Below, piece after piece: positions 23,447 through 36,800 of a stretch of 64,000 nt of DNA. Origin of the DNA: Puffinus mauretanicus (lineage: Eukaryota; Chordata; Aves; Procellariiformes; Procellariidae); contig JAJKFH010000470.1 of assembly GCA_023333565.1 (NCBI GenBank), forward strand, positions 992,001 through 1,056,000, given 5' to 3'. Each line of letters opens with the position of its first letter. The first letter of the stretch is position 1. A model generated the notes under the pieces. That model searched no databases and was not told the DNA's origin. It worked only from the letters and a program-made list of their open reading frames with translations. Made by a program: the position numbers and the translations under genes.

Positions 23447-23452
23447 TTTATT
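23447..23452 (-). terminator. HLF: HLF polyadenylation signal AATAAA
   Basis: On the - strand a canonical hexamer is followed 20-45 nt later by GU-rich sequence (ctgtgtgcttgctttggtgt), a typical cleavage/polyadenylation context. Confidence 0.7.
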
Positions 23453-26400
23453 AAACATTAAGAATAACAGACAAAAAAAAAAAATTTGGGCTGAACAGCA
23501 TACAGGATGCAATCCATTTCATGTCATACAGTTAATTTGATCTTATTTGTTAAACTTGTATTTAAACAGATGCTGTCTTGTGGTGTTGCCAGAAATACGA
23601 TGGTTGATCACTTGTAAGTTTTAATACACTTTTTTTTCCTTCACATAAAAAAAAAAGTCAAGAAAATAAAAATAAACTGCACATCTCTATTGTAAATTAC
23701 ATGCAAAAATAGTTTTAAAGCAATAAGTGGGGTTATTACAAACCCACAGAGGCAAGATATTCAAATGTTAGGGGTCCTTCGGCACTGCTGAACTCATCCC
23801 ACTTGCAGTTAGCGAGCGCGTTCGTGCTGGTCCGTGGAGGCACAACCCAGTAAGTCAAGCCCGAAGCCTTGCTCAGGCGCCTCCCTTTCATTTTGAATTT
23901 CTTGCTTTTGTGGATTCAAGTCAGAACTTTATTTCCATGGTGCTAGGTTTAGTGACTTTAGCACCATTCAAAAAAGAAAAAAAAATAATCCCCCCCCCGC
24001 CTCCTCTGCCACAGGCTTTCCCACGGAGAGCCCCAAGGTGCTCAAACGTCTCAAACACGTCTCAAATTCATTTTTAGAGGGCATTCTTTTTTAAAAAGAA
24101 AGAATTCACTTCTAAGATTCAGCAAAAATAATAAAAAAAAAGACAACAAGCATTTTACCAATGCTTATGGTTTAATAGAGGTCAGTGAATTATTTAGACA
24201 CACTATTAATTATTCTGCAAATATATATATTTCTATTCTTATAAAATTACAATTTCATATACCTACAAGCTCCTTCATGAGCAACAAAGCCATCAGAGGT
24301 GTGATGAGCCCAGCAAGCTCTCCTTGGGAACTGAAAATGAGCTAAACTTTCATTTATTTATTTGTTATTGTTATTTTGGGGAGACAGCCTGGTTAGAGAA
24401 CCTGGGTTTTTTCCAAGTTCTAGGGCACATATTTTGCCTTTTTTTTTTCCCCCCTCTCTTTTTTTTAAGAGTGAGCTTTTCAGAGGAGCCAGGGTGCCGC
24501 ACTCCCACGGTAAGCGGTGAGTGCCTAAGTCCCACAGGCTCCTCTGAAAGTCCTCACCCCCAAAAAAGAGAAGAGGCCAGCCTGCGCGGAGCCGGGTGCC
24601 CCGGCTGGCGCTGAGCAGCCCTTCCCGCTCGCTCCGGCACGCTTCCAACCCCCCGAGCCGCACGCTTGCCCGACGGCCCTCCCGCGCGGCAGGATGGGGC
24701 GAGCGGGCATCCGAGCAGCTCTGGGGCTGCTGGAGGAGGTGGCTGCTGGGAACCTCTGTGCTCCTCTGTGGCCGTGACAATAAAGGCGTGATATCCAGCC
24801 TACAAAAACTACCAGCTCCCACCCCTTCCCTGCCCAAAAGAAATAAAAGAATTATCTGTAATTTTCTTCCAAGCTGCCTTTTACATTTTAAAGGAAGTTT
24901 TGTGGTGACAATGCAACCCACCGATGGCCCTAGCTAGGTACGTACCCGCTGGTCTCATAGACACCGTTCCTGCTGTTCAAGCGTCACCCCGAGAACAATC
25001 ATCGTGAGGGCAATTAGCTGTTGCAATTTGCTATGTTGCTGCTAAAAGTGTATCCACAGCAGCGGCTGGCTGAGCCCTGCCACGGTCACGCTTCTTCCAA
25101 AGGACAAAAATACAGTTTATTTCATAGTGGCCTTAGCAGATGCACTGTCTCGTGCCAGACACTCTCAGTCTCGTTTCTCTACCCATGCATCCAGTGCTTA
25201 TACTGACTTTTAGAAAATAGCTTACTACGCTTTAAACTTTGCTGCAGCACGTGAAAATTCAATTTGCTGAATAAATGGTCCACAGGCAAGTACTGCACGT
25301 TAAGGGACGCTGACAAGTTGGGTATGTTTGAGGAAAAATACTGGAAAAATGCCATCGATGCGAGGATATTTTTAATGCTGCACAAAATGTTGAGTCCTTT
25401 GTAACAATCTCCTGAAGCATGAATAATGATTTAATGGAATGAACAACCTTTTTATTTGAAAATAATGTCAAAACACTTAGAAAACTGTGAGCAAGACATG
25501 TAGCACCATATTTTCCTCACATGTTAATAACCGTATGCAGTACGTACAACTGTATACATGAACAGAGCTATTTATAAAAAAATTTCAGCTGGAAACAGAT
25601 TCTAGCAGCAGCAGCAGATTAGAAATGACTATGAGTTTTTTTGTGTTATATATTATTTTTCTGCCTTTACAAAATATTGTATAGTCCAATCAAGAGTTGA
25701 CTAAAATCCATGTTGTGCTTTGTCCCTATTAAACAGATTCTTTATATGTTTCTGATGGAAAATAATAGAGTCTCTCTTTTTCAGAAATATGGAACATCCT
25801 GGAAAGCCATATTACTTCCATAAAAATTTAATTTAAAGCACAGAACATGCCGGTGTGCCAATGGTAGGCTTAAAATATTAAAGATTAAAAAAAAAAAACA
25901 ACCAACAAACCCCTAAGCATTTCCTTTCTGTACAATAATGGAGAATATATATCTTTGCTATATATTTTAAACATGGAATAGCTTTTTTTTTTGCTATATA
26001 TATGTCTTTCAAAATACATTGTCAGTATTTGTACTTGAAAAATACTGTACAAAACGAACATACTATAATTATTCTGTATAAACTTTATACATTTTATAAT
26101 ATCTATTCTTTTGGTCTATAGTAAACACTTAGATTGATTGGATTAACCACAGTATATGACAACACCATCCCCTTCTGAAATACACCAGTGTCTCTTACAT
26201 TCATTTTTCAGAAGTCCACTTTATCTTAGAACATACGTGTTCAAAAGCAAATAGAGAGTTTAAAACAAGAAAGTTCAGAACCATCAGTTCATGTCACACT
26301 CAAAACAACAATCACTAGGAAAAATGGGCTTTGCAAACCAGTGACTTCTTCTAACTGAATAAAAGTGATTTTTAGAACAGCAAGATATAATCCACAGAAA

Positions 26401-27303
26401 ATATATTACAGAACATGGGAAAAAACAACTGAATTTAGGTTTTTATTTAATTTTTAGTCACAAAACGGAACTTGAAGAAATGCGTAACTAACTGAAAACA
26501 GAAAAGCCCCTCTGATTTCGACATCGGATCTGATTTGATACTATTAATTTTGTTCTCGTTTCAACTAATTATCCTGCTTCTTATACATGCGCTCCCTATA
26601 GCAGGGATACAATTAGCATGCTCACGTTAATGTGTCTTTTACTTTTTAACTTTTTGTTAAAGACATCAAAACTCCTGTTGGGTAGGGAAACCATCCTACG
26701 TCCACTAGGAACATCCGGGCAGCATGCACGCTAGCGTACAATAGGATTATTGCTTCAGGTACAGACAGTGCAAAATACACACTCTGTGGTCTATCGACAG
26801 TACTCCTACCTACCTGGGGTCCGTGGAAATAAAAGGAACCTTAATAGCTACAGAGAAGCCATGTGGGATCTATAATGAGTAGAGCTACCTCAGTCTAACA
26901 GCACTTTAAATCTGAAGACAATTATCACCAAAACTTAAAATACAACAAAAGCAATCTATAAATTAATATTTCTGCAGTGTAGTACTAAATTATTATTTGT
27001 GCACTTTATTAGCATGTTAACTTTTCTGATTAGACATACTTAAACAATAGCTTGTTACTCTCGAAAAAACTGAGATCTACTTTTTTTTCTTTTTTCTTTT
27101 TTTTTTTTCCTTTTTTTATAATTTATACTGGGATCTTTCCAAGTAAATCAGGAGGATGGAACTGGTTACAATAACATAAAAACCCTACTCTGAAGCAGCA
27201 CTGAAAAAATATAATAAAAAGCTTACTATGGCGGTTCTCAACAGTCCAGGTAAAAATGTGGCACCCTTTGAAGAGGGCTTCATAAAAATGGGAAGTGCTG
27301 AGA

Positions 27304-27414
27304 TGCGTGCGCACGCACACACACACACACGCACATGCACACACACAAGCGCACACACATATACAGATGTGTGAACACACATGTGCACACATACGCAGGT
27401 ACACGCATACGCAA
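27304..27414. repeat. Interrupted CA/GT microsatellite in the HLF 3' UTR
   Basis: Alternating purine-pyrimidine sequence (gcgtgcgcacgcac, CA-runs, acatgtgcacacat, acgcatacgca) extends for about 110 bp. In the HLF mRNA it reads as a GU-rich tract starting about 180 nt after the stop codon. Confidence 0.9.
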
Positions 27415-27593
27415 ACAAAAAAAATAACTAAGTCAGTTTTGTTTCTGCTTCTGGTAAAGTGCTGAAGACAGAAAGGTTGGTTTGGGCGTGGTGCTATCAA
27501 ACAGGAAACACATTGTCCATCTATTCAAATGCCAACCCGCAACAAAAAAAAAAAAAAAGAAAAAAGAAAAAAAACCCACTCGCCCCCTTGAAT

Positions 27594-27809
27594 TTACAGG
27601 GGGCCGTGTCGAGCTTCGTACTTTGCAAGGACGTTCTTGCATTTGCCCAGCTCTTTCCGTAAGTCGGCCACCTCTTGGCGGAGAGCCGAGTTCTCCTTCT
27701 CCAGAAACGAGGCGCGGATGGCGATCTGGTTCTCCTTCAGCCGGCGGGCATCCCTCGATCGCTTAGCAGCCATGTTGTTCTTTCTACGCCTTGCCCAGTA
27801 TTTGTCATC
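27594..27809 (-). CDS. HLF: HLF coding exon 4: bZIP domain and stop
   Basis: The acceptor is aatgagcag and the first codons are GAT GAC AAA TAC TGG. The exon is 72 codons including TAA at 27596-27594. It holds the whole basic region and leucine zipper (residues 222-292). V281 replaces the Ile I recall for human; otherwise the segment looks invariant. Confidence 0.97.
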   Translation of the reverse strand, partial: DDKYWARRRKNNMAAKRSRDARRLKENQIAIRASFLEKENSALRQEVADLRKELGKCKNVLAKYEARHGPL

Positions 27810-30800
27810 CTGCTCATTAAACACAGAAAGAAACAAACAAGATATTAGATTTCAGTAACTGAGCGGCCACCAGGACGGGCTCTTAGCCACAGCCTCCGGA
27901 CTGGGGAGGGATGACTTAACTCCGCACATTTTGCTTGCCTGGCCCAGCGAGCTGTGACAGTGCCAGGCACTGCTGGGACAAAAGTTACAGATTTACATGG
28001 CATAATCCATCCAAGGAGCACAGATGCCTGCCCATGTCTCTGTCAAAACGTTTACACTAACTCCCCTCATCCTCTTGACTGTGAATTCCTCCAAGGAAAA
28101 ATGAAGCAGTATTCCAGTGGTTCAATTCATCTTACATCTACGCTGACCTAGTTAGCACATCCACCTTCGCATGTGATGACTCACTCTCTACCGGTTGCCA
28201 GAGCAGTACTAATTACCTCTTGTACGTCCCTGCTCCTCTCCTTTGCCAGCCAACACCTGGTTCACTCTCTATGTTGGTATCATCCATTTCGTCTACGGTT
28301 CAGCTCTTTTCCTCTGTTCAAAGTTCTTTCTCTACAGAGCCCCAAAGTGTTCCCTGTTTGCACCCTAGAACAGTAAGTCACTGGAAGAGGATTCCTTGGC
28401 ACAAGAAGGACGGCTGCTTTGGTACCATCCGCAAAGAGATTAGTACAATAGGCTTTGACCGGGGAAAAAAAAGCATTTGCCAGAAATAGGTCCACTAACC
28501 TCTGAAGTTTTATAAGCTAACACATTCCCAAAGTGTTATCCCTAAAGACTTGCCTCTAGGAGATCACCTTATTGCATTGTGGCATCAATGGCTCTAAAGT
28601 CACGACTTAATTTCATCTGATTTTTCCACTCTTCAAATGAAGTGGCCTTCAGTGAAATGGCAGCTTCGTTGTTGCTTTGAAACTGAATTAGAGTTCTAGA
28701 AATTTGGAACAACTCGGTAAATACAAAGTAGGCAGAATCTCTCACGAAAAGTAAAATTCAGTCCCCTGCAGAATAAGAGCGATGCAGCCATTCAACCCTC
28801 AAGTCATATAGCTCAAACTTCCCCTCCCAGAGTCATCCCTCCATTTTTATACGCTTCAATTTGCTTGTGTGGCTTTCTTGTTTCCATACCCACGACAAGG
28901 ACCAGGAGCCATCTGCTCCTACGTTGCAGCGAATAGACAAATACCCCACCACTCCTCTGTCTTTCAGCACGAAGCATGCCAGGCCTAATACCGCTGCTCT
29001 GCATCTTCTCCCACTGCTTGCATAAAGGCAAAGCAAGAGCAAAATGACTGCTAGAAGTAATCTACAACTGCTTTGTATTAGTTTCGCTTAATGAGGTGTG
29101 CAGCAATGACGATCTGGAGCCAGCGTATCTCTAAATTGCTCTTCACCTGTACGTAGATGGGACCCCCAAAAATCCTCTTAAAAACAAGCATGCAGCAAAA
29201 AGCTATGACCCAAATCTTGTTTATAATTTCCTATCTCATTCCACTCTAAAAATCAGCTTTAAGCAATTTATTAGTGTGCCACCTAGGCTTCATCCATCTT
29301 TATTTTAACAAATTGCTATGGCAAATCCCTTAATCCAGGCCTGAAAGAGGTAAGGCTGGCATTTCAAAATCACATGCAACCCAGAGACGATTGACTGCTC
29401 TAATCTGCTTACCCTCCCCCAGAACTCAACAGCCGCTCTACATGCCGGGGGGCAGAAGCAGCACTTGGGTCAAGCACTCTGAAATGAGTCAAGGGCAACT
29501 GATGTGATTATCTCAGGGAAAAGAGAGACCCTGAACTTCTAGTTCAGTCTTTGGCTGAAAACTTGTGCACCCCACTGCTGCATGCAAGACACTGGTATTT
29601 TCCACCTCTGGCACGGAGTAGTCCAACAGCATCTTTGGCAAAAGTTTGCTGTGATGAATAAGGATACCTAGGAGACAGCACAAAATGACGAATGGCACTA
29701 AGGAGCAAACTCCGGTCTCCTTACACCCACACAGACATTTCTGTATTGAACACCTCTCTTTCGGAGACCTCTCAGCACACTGCAATGCCAACAGAGCATC
29801 GTTGGTAGTAAAATTTGCCCAGGTAAGTAATGGCATGGTGCAAATAAACCTTTCTAAACGAAAGCTGAGGATACTACAGACAAAGTGACAGCAACATACC
29901 ACCTCAACACTACTGGAATGGTGATTTCTGTGCTTTTAATGTGCACAACAGTATCCTTAGGGATAAAAATAGCGAGTAGCATCAGCTGCTTTCCCTAATG
30001 CTATCAATCTGGTGTAAACACATGGCATCCCAGTCTCTTCGCACGTGCAGCCAGGGATTCCCACCGACTCCAACAGGCTTTCAGTCGGTGTCTTGCGGGG
30101 CAGTAGCAACAGTAGAATGAAATTCGGCACTGACTACCTCTGATAAAAAAAGATCCTCTTGGAAAAAACATACTGGGAATAGAATTTTGCAAATAATGAC
30201 AATTTTCAGTTGTTTGAATCAGTTGATCAATTTATTCTGCTCTCTTCATGCTCTTTGCTCTTCACATTTCAGAAGAGTGGGAGGCATAGAGAAGGATGCT
30301 CTTTCTTTTTAAATATTGTATTATTATTATAATATATTTTAAATATTGTCTTAAAATACACTTCTTGGCAGAATAATTTTGTTTTCCTACAACTAGTTTA
30401 GATTCTTTCACCTAGATTAGTAGTGTTTACTATAGCGTTCCCATTCATTATTAAACACAGAGCTAAAGCAACTTCCAAACAAGACACAATATACTTCATT
30501 CTGTCATTATCAGGGACCTCCATGGACCCTGTAAGAGACGGATTCTTCCTTGAAGAATTCACAATCTATGCGGATGAGACAGAGAGAGGATGGAGGAAAA
30601 GGAAACATGATCAGACTGTTTCCTAAGTGGGAAATATGGGACAAAGTAAGCTTGTCCAAGGTCACGCAGGAAGTTTCTGGCATACAAAGGAAATGAATAT
30701 TGGTCTCATGAATTTCAACTGTTGCGTAACTAATAAGGGACATCCTCCCCTCAATCTTATTCAGAACCGTTAACAGTTTTATTTTACAACAAAGTCGTAT

Positions 30801-33800
30801 TTAATTTGGCAGATTTACCTTACATGAGAAAACAGATTCATGCTCAAAACCTGTATCTCAGAGTAACTGTCACAGAGTCTGTACGAACAACCTCGTCACC
30901 AGTTCCAATTTACCTTCAGGTCATCTGGAATGAAGACTTTGCGAGCTTTCTTAATCATGGGCTGTGGTTTCAGCTCTTCTTCAGAGAATTTGCGCTTACG
31001 AGGGTCAAACATCTCCTGGCCAGGAATACTGGAAAGAGCAAGATCTGCAGGGTCAGGTTCGTAGCCAACAGGAACTTGGATAGTCTCAGGATCAATGGGA
31101 CTTGGTGTGTTTCGGTTTGCTGGCAAGATCTGACCTACAGAAATAAAGGATAAATTCAGCTATGTTACAAGAAAATATGTAAATAATATTACTGAACATG
31201 GATTTTAGAAGATCTCTAAATACTTTACAAGCAATAATTCTTTAAGCTTTCACTGTAAATTTGGTATCTACTCTTGCTAAATATTAGATTGTCCATTTTG
31301 TAGGGTGCATATTCAGATCCAGACATGCTTATGCTGTTATTTTCAGAATTGGTTCCTAATTCTGGTTGCTAATCTTGGATGCCCACGTAAGATCACTGAA
31401 TCCAACACTGAGTTGCACTAGACTGCAGGCAGAAGACATACTGCTCCAACCCGTGCCACTTCATTAAGATCACATCCTCAGGAACAAATCGTAAGTACTG
31501 TCATTTAGCTCCGATTTATCCACCACACTGTAATCCTTCCCAGTTTTCTCATACACAGAGAGATATATACCTCTTCATATATACCTTTGAGGGTACGTTT
31601 AGTTTACAATCAATGTACAGTATTTGCAGTAGGACAATATCTCATGAAAATGTACTTTCAAGCTGTGCTGAAGCACTCCACTAAGGAGACTGCTATTTTC
31701 TATGAAATCCTACCGGTGGTATTCTAAAAGACAATGAAGGAAACTAGCAACATGAAAGGCTACAATGACTACTTAAAGATGCTCTGCAAAAATGAACGAA
31801 CACTTATTTACGCCACATGGCTCTTTTATGATATATAAAATCTACTGAAAAGGAGCCTATCCCCAGAAAAGAATGACACCCCCCCATTTTTCTTTTTTAA
31901 TCTTAGATATAGCCTTCAAGATCCTACAGCATCAATTCAGACACCATTCCCACTAAAAATCCAATTTAAAATCTCCACCAAAGGTTCCAAAAATAGGATC
32001 CTAAAGTCAGCTGCCTAAACATGGACTATCCCCAGGGGCAGAATTTTCAGAAGTTTTCACATGCCTCAGAAGTACAAGCCTCACAGACTTCAGAGGGAGA
32101 CTTCTGATTGATGCAGATATTCTTTTATAATTTTGGCTATTAGCTAATTCACTTTGACTTTAAAGATGCGACGGCTTTCATAATAACTACACAAACATCC
32201 TGTGACTGCATAATATTTCCTTACTTGTGCCCGCATCTGCAATATTTAGGGTGTAAAATGGTAAACATTAAATGTCATTTCTAATTCCAAACCAAGGCCA
32301 GTGTTAACAATGTAGTTTTTATTTTAATCTAGAAGATCATGGCAACAATATTGGAACTGCATAGAAAATGCACCGGGGAATCGCATTGCGCAAACCAGGG
32401 CTTGCTAACAGACAGCTTGTCTTTTGTAACTCATATTTTAAAACAGCTCTGATAAAATCAGCTTCCAGGAAAGGCTAGTAAGGGCCTGGGAGAAAAGGAG
32501 GATCAAAGTTATTAAAATGTATATACATCAATAGGAGAGGGAGCGAGAGGAAAGGATCCCGCTACCCGCGTTGTGCCAACAGCAGAGCGCTTCCTCCTCT
32601 GCCTCCGCAGCCGGCACGCCGCTGCCAAGGCCTCGGTGCCGAAAACTTGACGTTTCCTGCTGCACCTCGTCAGTAAAACCAGAAACCGCGGCCCGCCCGA
32701 CCACCGGCCGCAGGGGCGGCGGCAGCGGCCTCTCCCCGCGCTGCCCGCCCGGGGGCGCGCCCGGCCGCCGCCGCCTCGCCCGCCCCGCGGCGTGGGACCG
32801 GGGGGCCGCGTTCCCCAGCCCACGCCCCGCGTGCTCCAGCAAGCGACAGGGGATTACAGGGAAAGGAGACGGCCTGCTCGACCCTGTTTGCCTGGCGGGT
32901 TTTCACCAGCAGGCGCCTCGGCTCTCCCCGAGGTAGCTGCGATTAGTGCTTGTGTGTTTACAACGTTTCGGTCTCTGTGAAGGTGGTGGTGGGGAAACCC
33001 AGGCTGGTGACTGTTTTAAAGGCAGCCCAAACGGCTCAATGCACCAAAGCATTCTTGTAGCCTTGCTTTAAATGGATGGCTAATCTCGTTTCGGATATAT
33101 CGGCTGGCAGAAACAGGCTTATTTAAAGGATTAAGTGCAGGAAAGCTGCCTTTCATGTGAATACGCTTGTACCAGAGCAGCCAGGTATTTTTTTAATGCA
33201 GACAAATATATAGACGTACGCAGGTACAAATCTTGCAAAATCTGTAATCCAGATAAAAATGAAGCAAGACACTAGCGTGAATACTTTTATGATATTTCTG
33301 GTGAGCATGCAGGGTGTTTCTAAAAGTCAAGTGGATTGTGAAATCTGCCCTAAACAAAAGAGCCTGTATTTAAATATTGCTGAAGTTCTAGATACACAGT
33401 ATCAGTTCACATATTATCATTTATCTGTAATGTGCCATATTACACAATTACACGAGCTTTGTAATCACTGGCCTCAAGAAATTTTACAGTATCTCTCTGA
33501 AAAAAAGAAAGAGCAAAAACGCTTCTTTTAAACACGGGGAATTGAGGTATTACATCTTACCAATAGCAAAATAAAGGAGAGAGCAATGCATCTCCAAGGT
33601 GATCTGGGAGAACAACCTACAGCAATCAAGAGCCTGCCTTGTTCCCTACGTGCACGCATTTCCCTTCCCCCGGTCTAAGAAGCTCTCGCTACTGAAGACC
33701 CGGTCCTTCAGCAAACATAAGATGTCCCAGGTGCCAATGCAAAGCTCGTTCAAGCTATCACTAATGCAAAGCCTGAACAAATCATGTGCACACCTAAATG

Positions 33801-36800
33801 TTACCACCTAGGAGCCTGAAGAGTATTGCCCTGTAAGACACTCCTACACGCACACTGCACGCACACCTCTCAGTCCACGCGGGCTGACTCTCTGTTCTGT
33901 CACGCTTCTGTAAATGATCAGGAACTCCACTGACAGCAACAGAGTTAATAAGGGTGTCTAAAATCCCAGGCAGAAAAACCAGTATTTCCTTGTCCAGCAT
34001 TCTATGTTAGGCAACTCCTGGCACTTGGTATCCTTTTATTTATTCTATCAAGTTTTGCCAATAATACAAGCCAGGAACCTGTCTTCGTTAGTTTACTGGC
34101 TAATGGCCATTGCATCTATGTGGTGCTGGAACTCGTCGTAACCCAAGACGACAGCGTGGGCTGCGCTGGACTTGGCACTGCTATTACTGCAGGAGTACAG
34201 TACGTGGCCTCACGTTACATTGCTCTCCTAAGTCCTCTGCCCGTGTGTGCATGGCACTTTAGCTGTGCATCCTTCTGCCAAATTCGTTCAGGGTGTTATT
34301 TTTATGCACTAAATTCCTCGCAATCAGAGGTAGGTCAAATAAGCACAGCAATCTGAACGTCATGTGCCCAGCAGCCGACTAATCCTCACATCAGCAGGCT
34401 TCACAGCTGTCACAACATCCAGAGAAAGGACTGGTCAGAGGCTGTGATGCACAAGGAATCAGCCAAGGAGGAAGCCTACAGCGCCAGCCGCCACGGCCAG
34501 GCGAGGGTAAAGCACCTCACTGCTCAGCATTGGGAGCCAGATGCCGTTGTTGCCAGTCTCTGTATTATTTAAACACTGTGCTCACAACAGCGGCCAAATT
34601 TTCACAACAGTGAAGTGGCTGGACTGTTTAATGTGCTTAGCTTTGTTCTCAATGGGAGCTGACGATTGCCAAGTGTTTTGGAAAGAACTTAGCCCCTCTA
34701 TTTAAGTTGCTGAAATGAGAGCTCTTGAGCATTAAGCTCTTTTGGAAATCCAGCTGCAGAGCTCCATGGTGGTGGTGAAGGCAAGCTGGGAACAATGGTT
34801 AATGGAAACTTCCCCTCATACCACCCTAGTGATGTGTCTCAACCATGGCCTGGAGAGACCACAACTATGTCAACACTGGCCTTTTGTCTGGAGACTTTCT
34901 CACTTGTAGAGCTCCACTCAAGAAACACTGAGTATGCCAGGACAGACACAGTTCCAGGTGTCTCTTGGCAAAGGAATCAGCAGGTTTTGACAACCCCAGC
35001 AGTTACGGCTGCCCCAACATCTTGCCTTTGCTAATGCTCTTGGTGTTGCTCTGGCAGATATTAGCAATAACGGAAAATTTTCCAGAAAGAAGGACTTGAA
35101 AGAAAGTTGGCTGTTCTAACCCTTTCAGTCCTCCTCCTCCCAGCAGAGACTGCCAGCGAGGAAGTCCAATGTAATGGCAATATTTTCAGTGTGGTTCCTT
35201 GTTCAAAGAGAAATGGACCGAGGCCACTCACTTGTGTCATGTGGATCACCAAACGGCTGGTAAAAAAAATAGCAGCTTTTAATTGCTTGTAATAATTAAA
35301 ATGCACAATTCAAAAGTATAGAAGCATTTTTATATACCTACAAAAACAAAACGCTGATCTGGTATCGTGGGGAGCTCAATCACTGTATCCTGACTCTTAA
35401 TTTCCCCCTTTTGAAACATCCCACCTACCAGCTGTGCCCAGGAGAGTTAAGACGGAAATAACCTGTTCAACTGCACCACTGCTTGACAGACTTCTTATTT
35501 GTATTGCAAGAGATCCCCGGTGAATTATGTGGAACTCAATTTTGAATCATTCAACTCCCATAGAAATGTGCCTGATTTTCAGAAAATCTCCCTTCTCGCA
35601 GCCCTTCCACACTTTTCATCAGCTCAACAGCTGGCTGGAGAACAGCAGTGAGAAAAAGAAAAGAAAAGGGAGTGGAAATGTTGTAATCAAAATATTTTTC
35701 CCTATTTTTTACACGTATGTTGGAGGGAAAGAAAAGAGGAGTTTCTTATTCAATTTATTAGCAGCCCAGGATAAAATATGTGTTTGCTAATCATTTTTCT
35801 TTATATAAGCTAAAGGTACTTTGGGTATGTCAGTCAGACTATATAGTATAGCAGTTAAATTGACAGATAATCCTCACCCAGAGCTGCTCCAGAGAACACC
35901 ACTGCTCTGCCGATATGTTTTCCAAATCGTCTATCCGCTTGGCAGCTGGCCAGCTATTTGGGATAGTTCTCTTACTCCAAATCACAGCCTGTCCCAGACT
36001 AATCTGTCATCTATTTCTGCATTAACTCCTTCAGCCTCTAGGAAAAGTTATCTCGATGCAGAACACAAGGCAGTGGGCAGGAATCCAGACAGGCAAAAAT
36101 CCCCACAGGCAGTAAAGTAAAAGGAGAATTCTGGAGGCCAAGATTTATCTAAGGGCAGTATCTTGTCAGGTTATAATTCCTCAGTGACAATACTGTAAGC
36201 ATCATCTAATTGCCCTACTATTAGAATTCTAGTGTCTTCCAGAAACCAAAACATTTACATGGATAGCAAGACCATAAACCATAGCACTAAAGGGAATGAC
36301 AAGCCACACTGTATGATCTTCCAGCCCTCAAATGGCAGGACAAAACCAACCACTCTGCCTGGGGGTAAAGAAGACACTTCACCCCGGGTGTATTTATCTA
36401 AGCAGTTATTAGAGGAGCTTTTATTTTCTTCCAAAGCAACAGGAGGTTAGTGTATTTTGACCAGTGCTCCACCCTGGCACAGACATTCCTCTATTTCTTA
36501 TCTTACACAAACTTGATGCTGCCAAACATGGGGTGACTGCAAACACTTCCTACGGAAAGAAGGATCTTAATCCAATGCAACCACAACATATTTGCTGCTC
36601 TTAACACACACTAAAAGACTGGCACATAAAAGTGTTTTTAAAACATGTACTTTTTAAAGATATCAGCATTGTTTACAAACCTTGTGCATTTAATTATAAA
36701 AGAATTGTCATTTCCCCTCTCAGCATTGTGTGCCTCCCGCTCTGGGCCTCTACAGTATTATTACAGGCAGGACTGGTAGTCTTATTAAGATTGTCTGACA

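Larger units (their letters stand above)
23430..27593 (-). other. HLF: HLF 3' UTR
   Basis: After the HLF stop codon the - strand runs about 4.15 kb to an AATAAA. The region is AT-rich, contains a long CA/GT tract near its 5' end and has no supported reading frame. A long 3' UTR of this order is usual for vertebrate HLF. The 3' end near 23420-23435 is inferred from the hexamer and the GU-rich downstream sequence. Confidence 0.75.
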
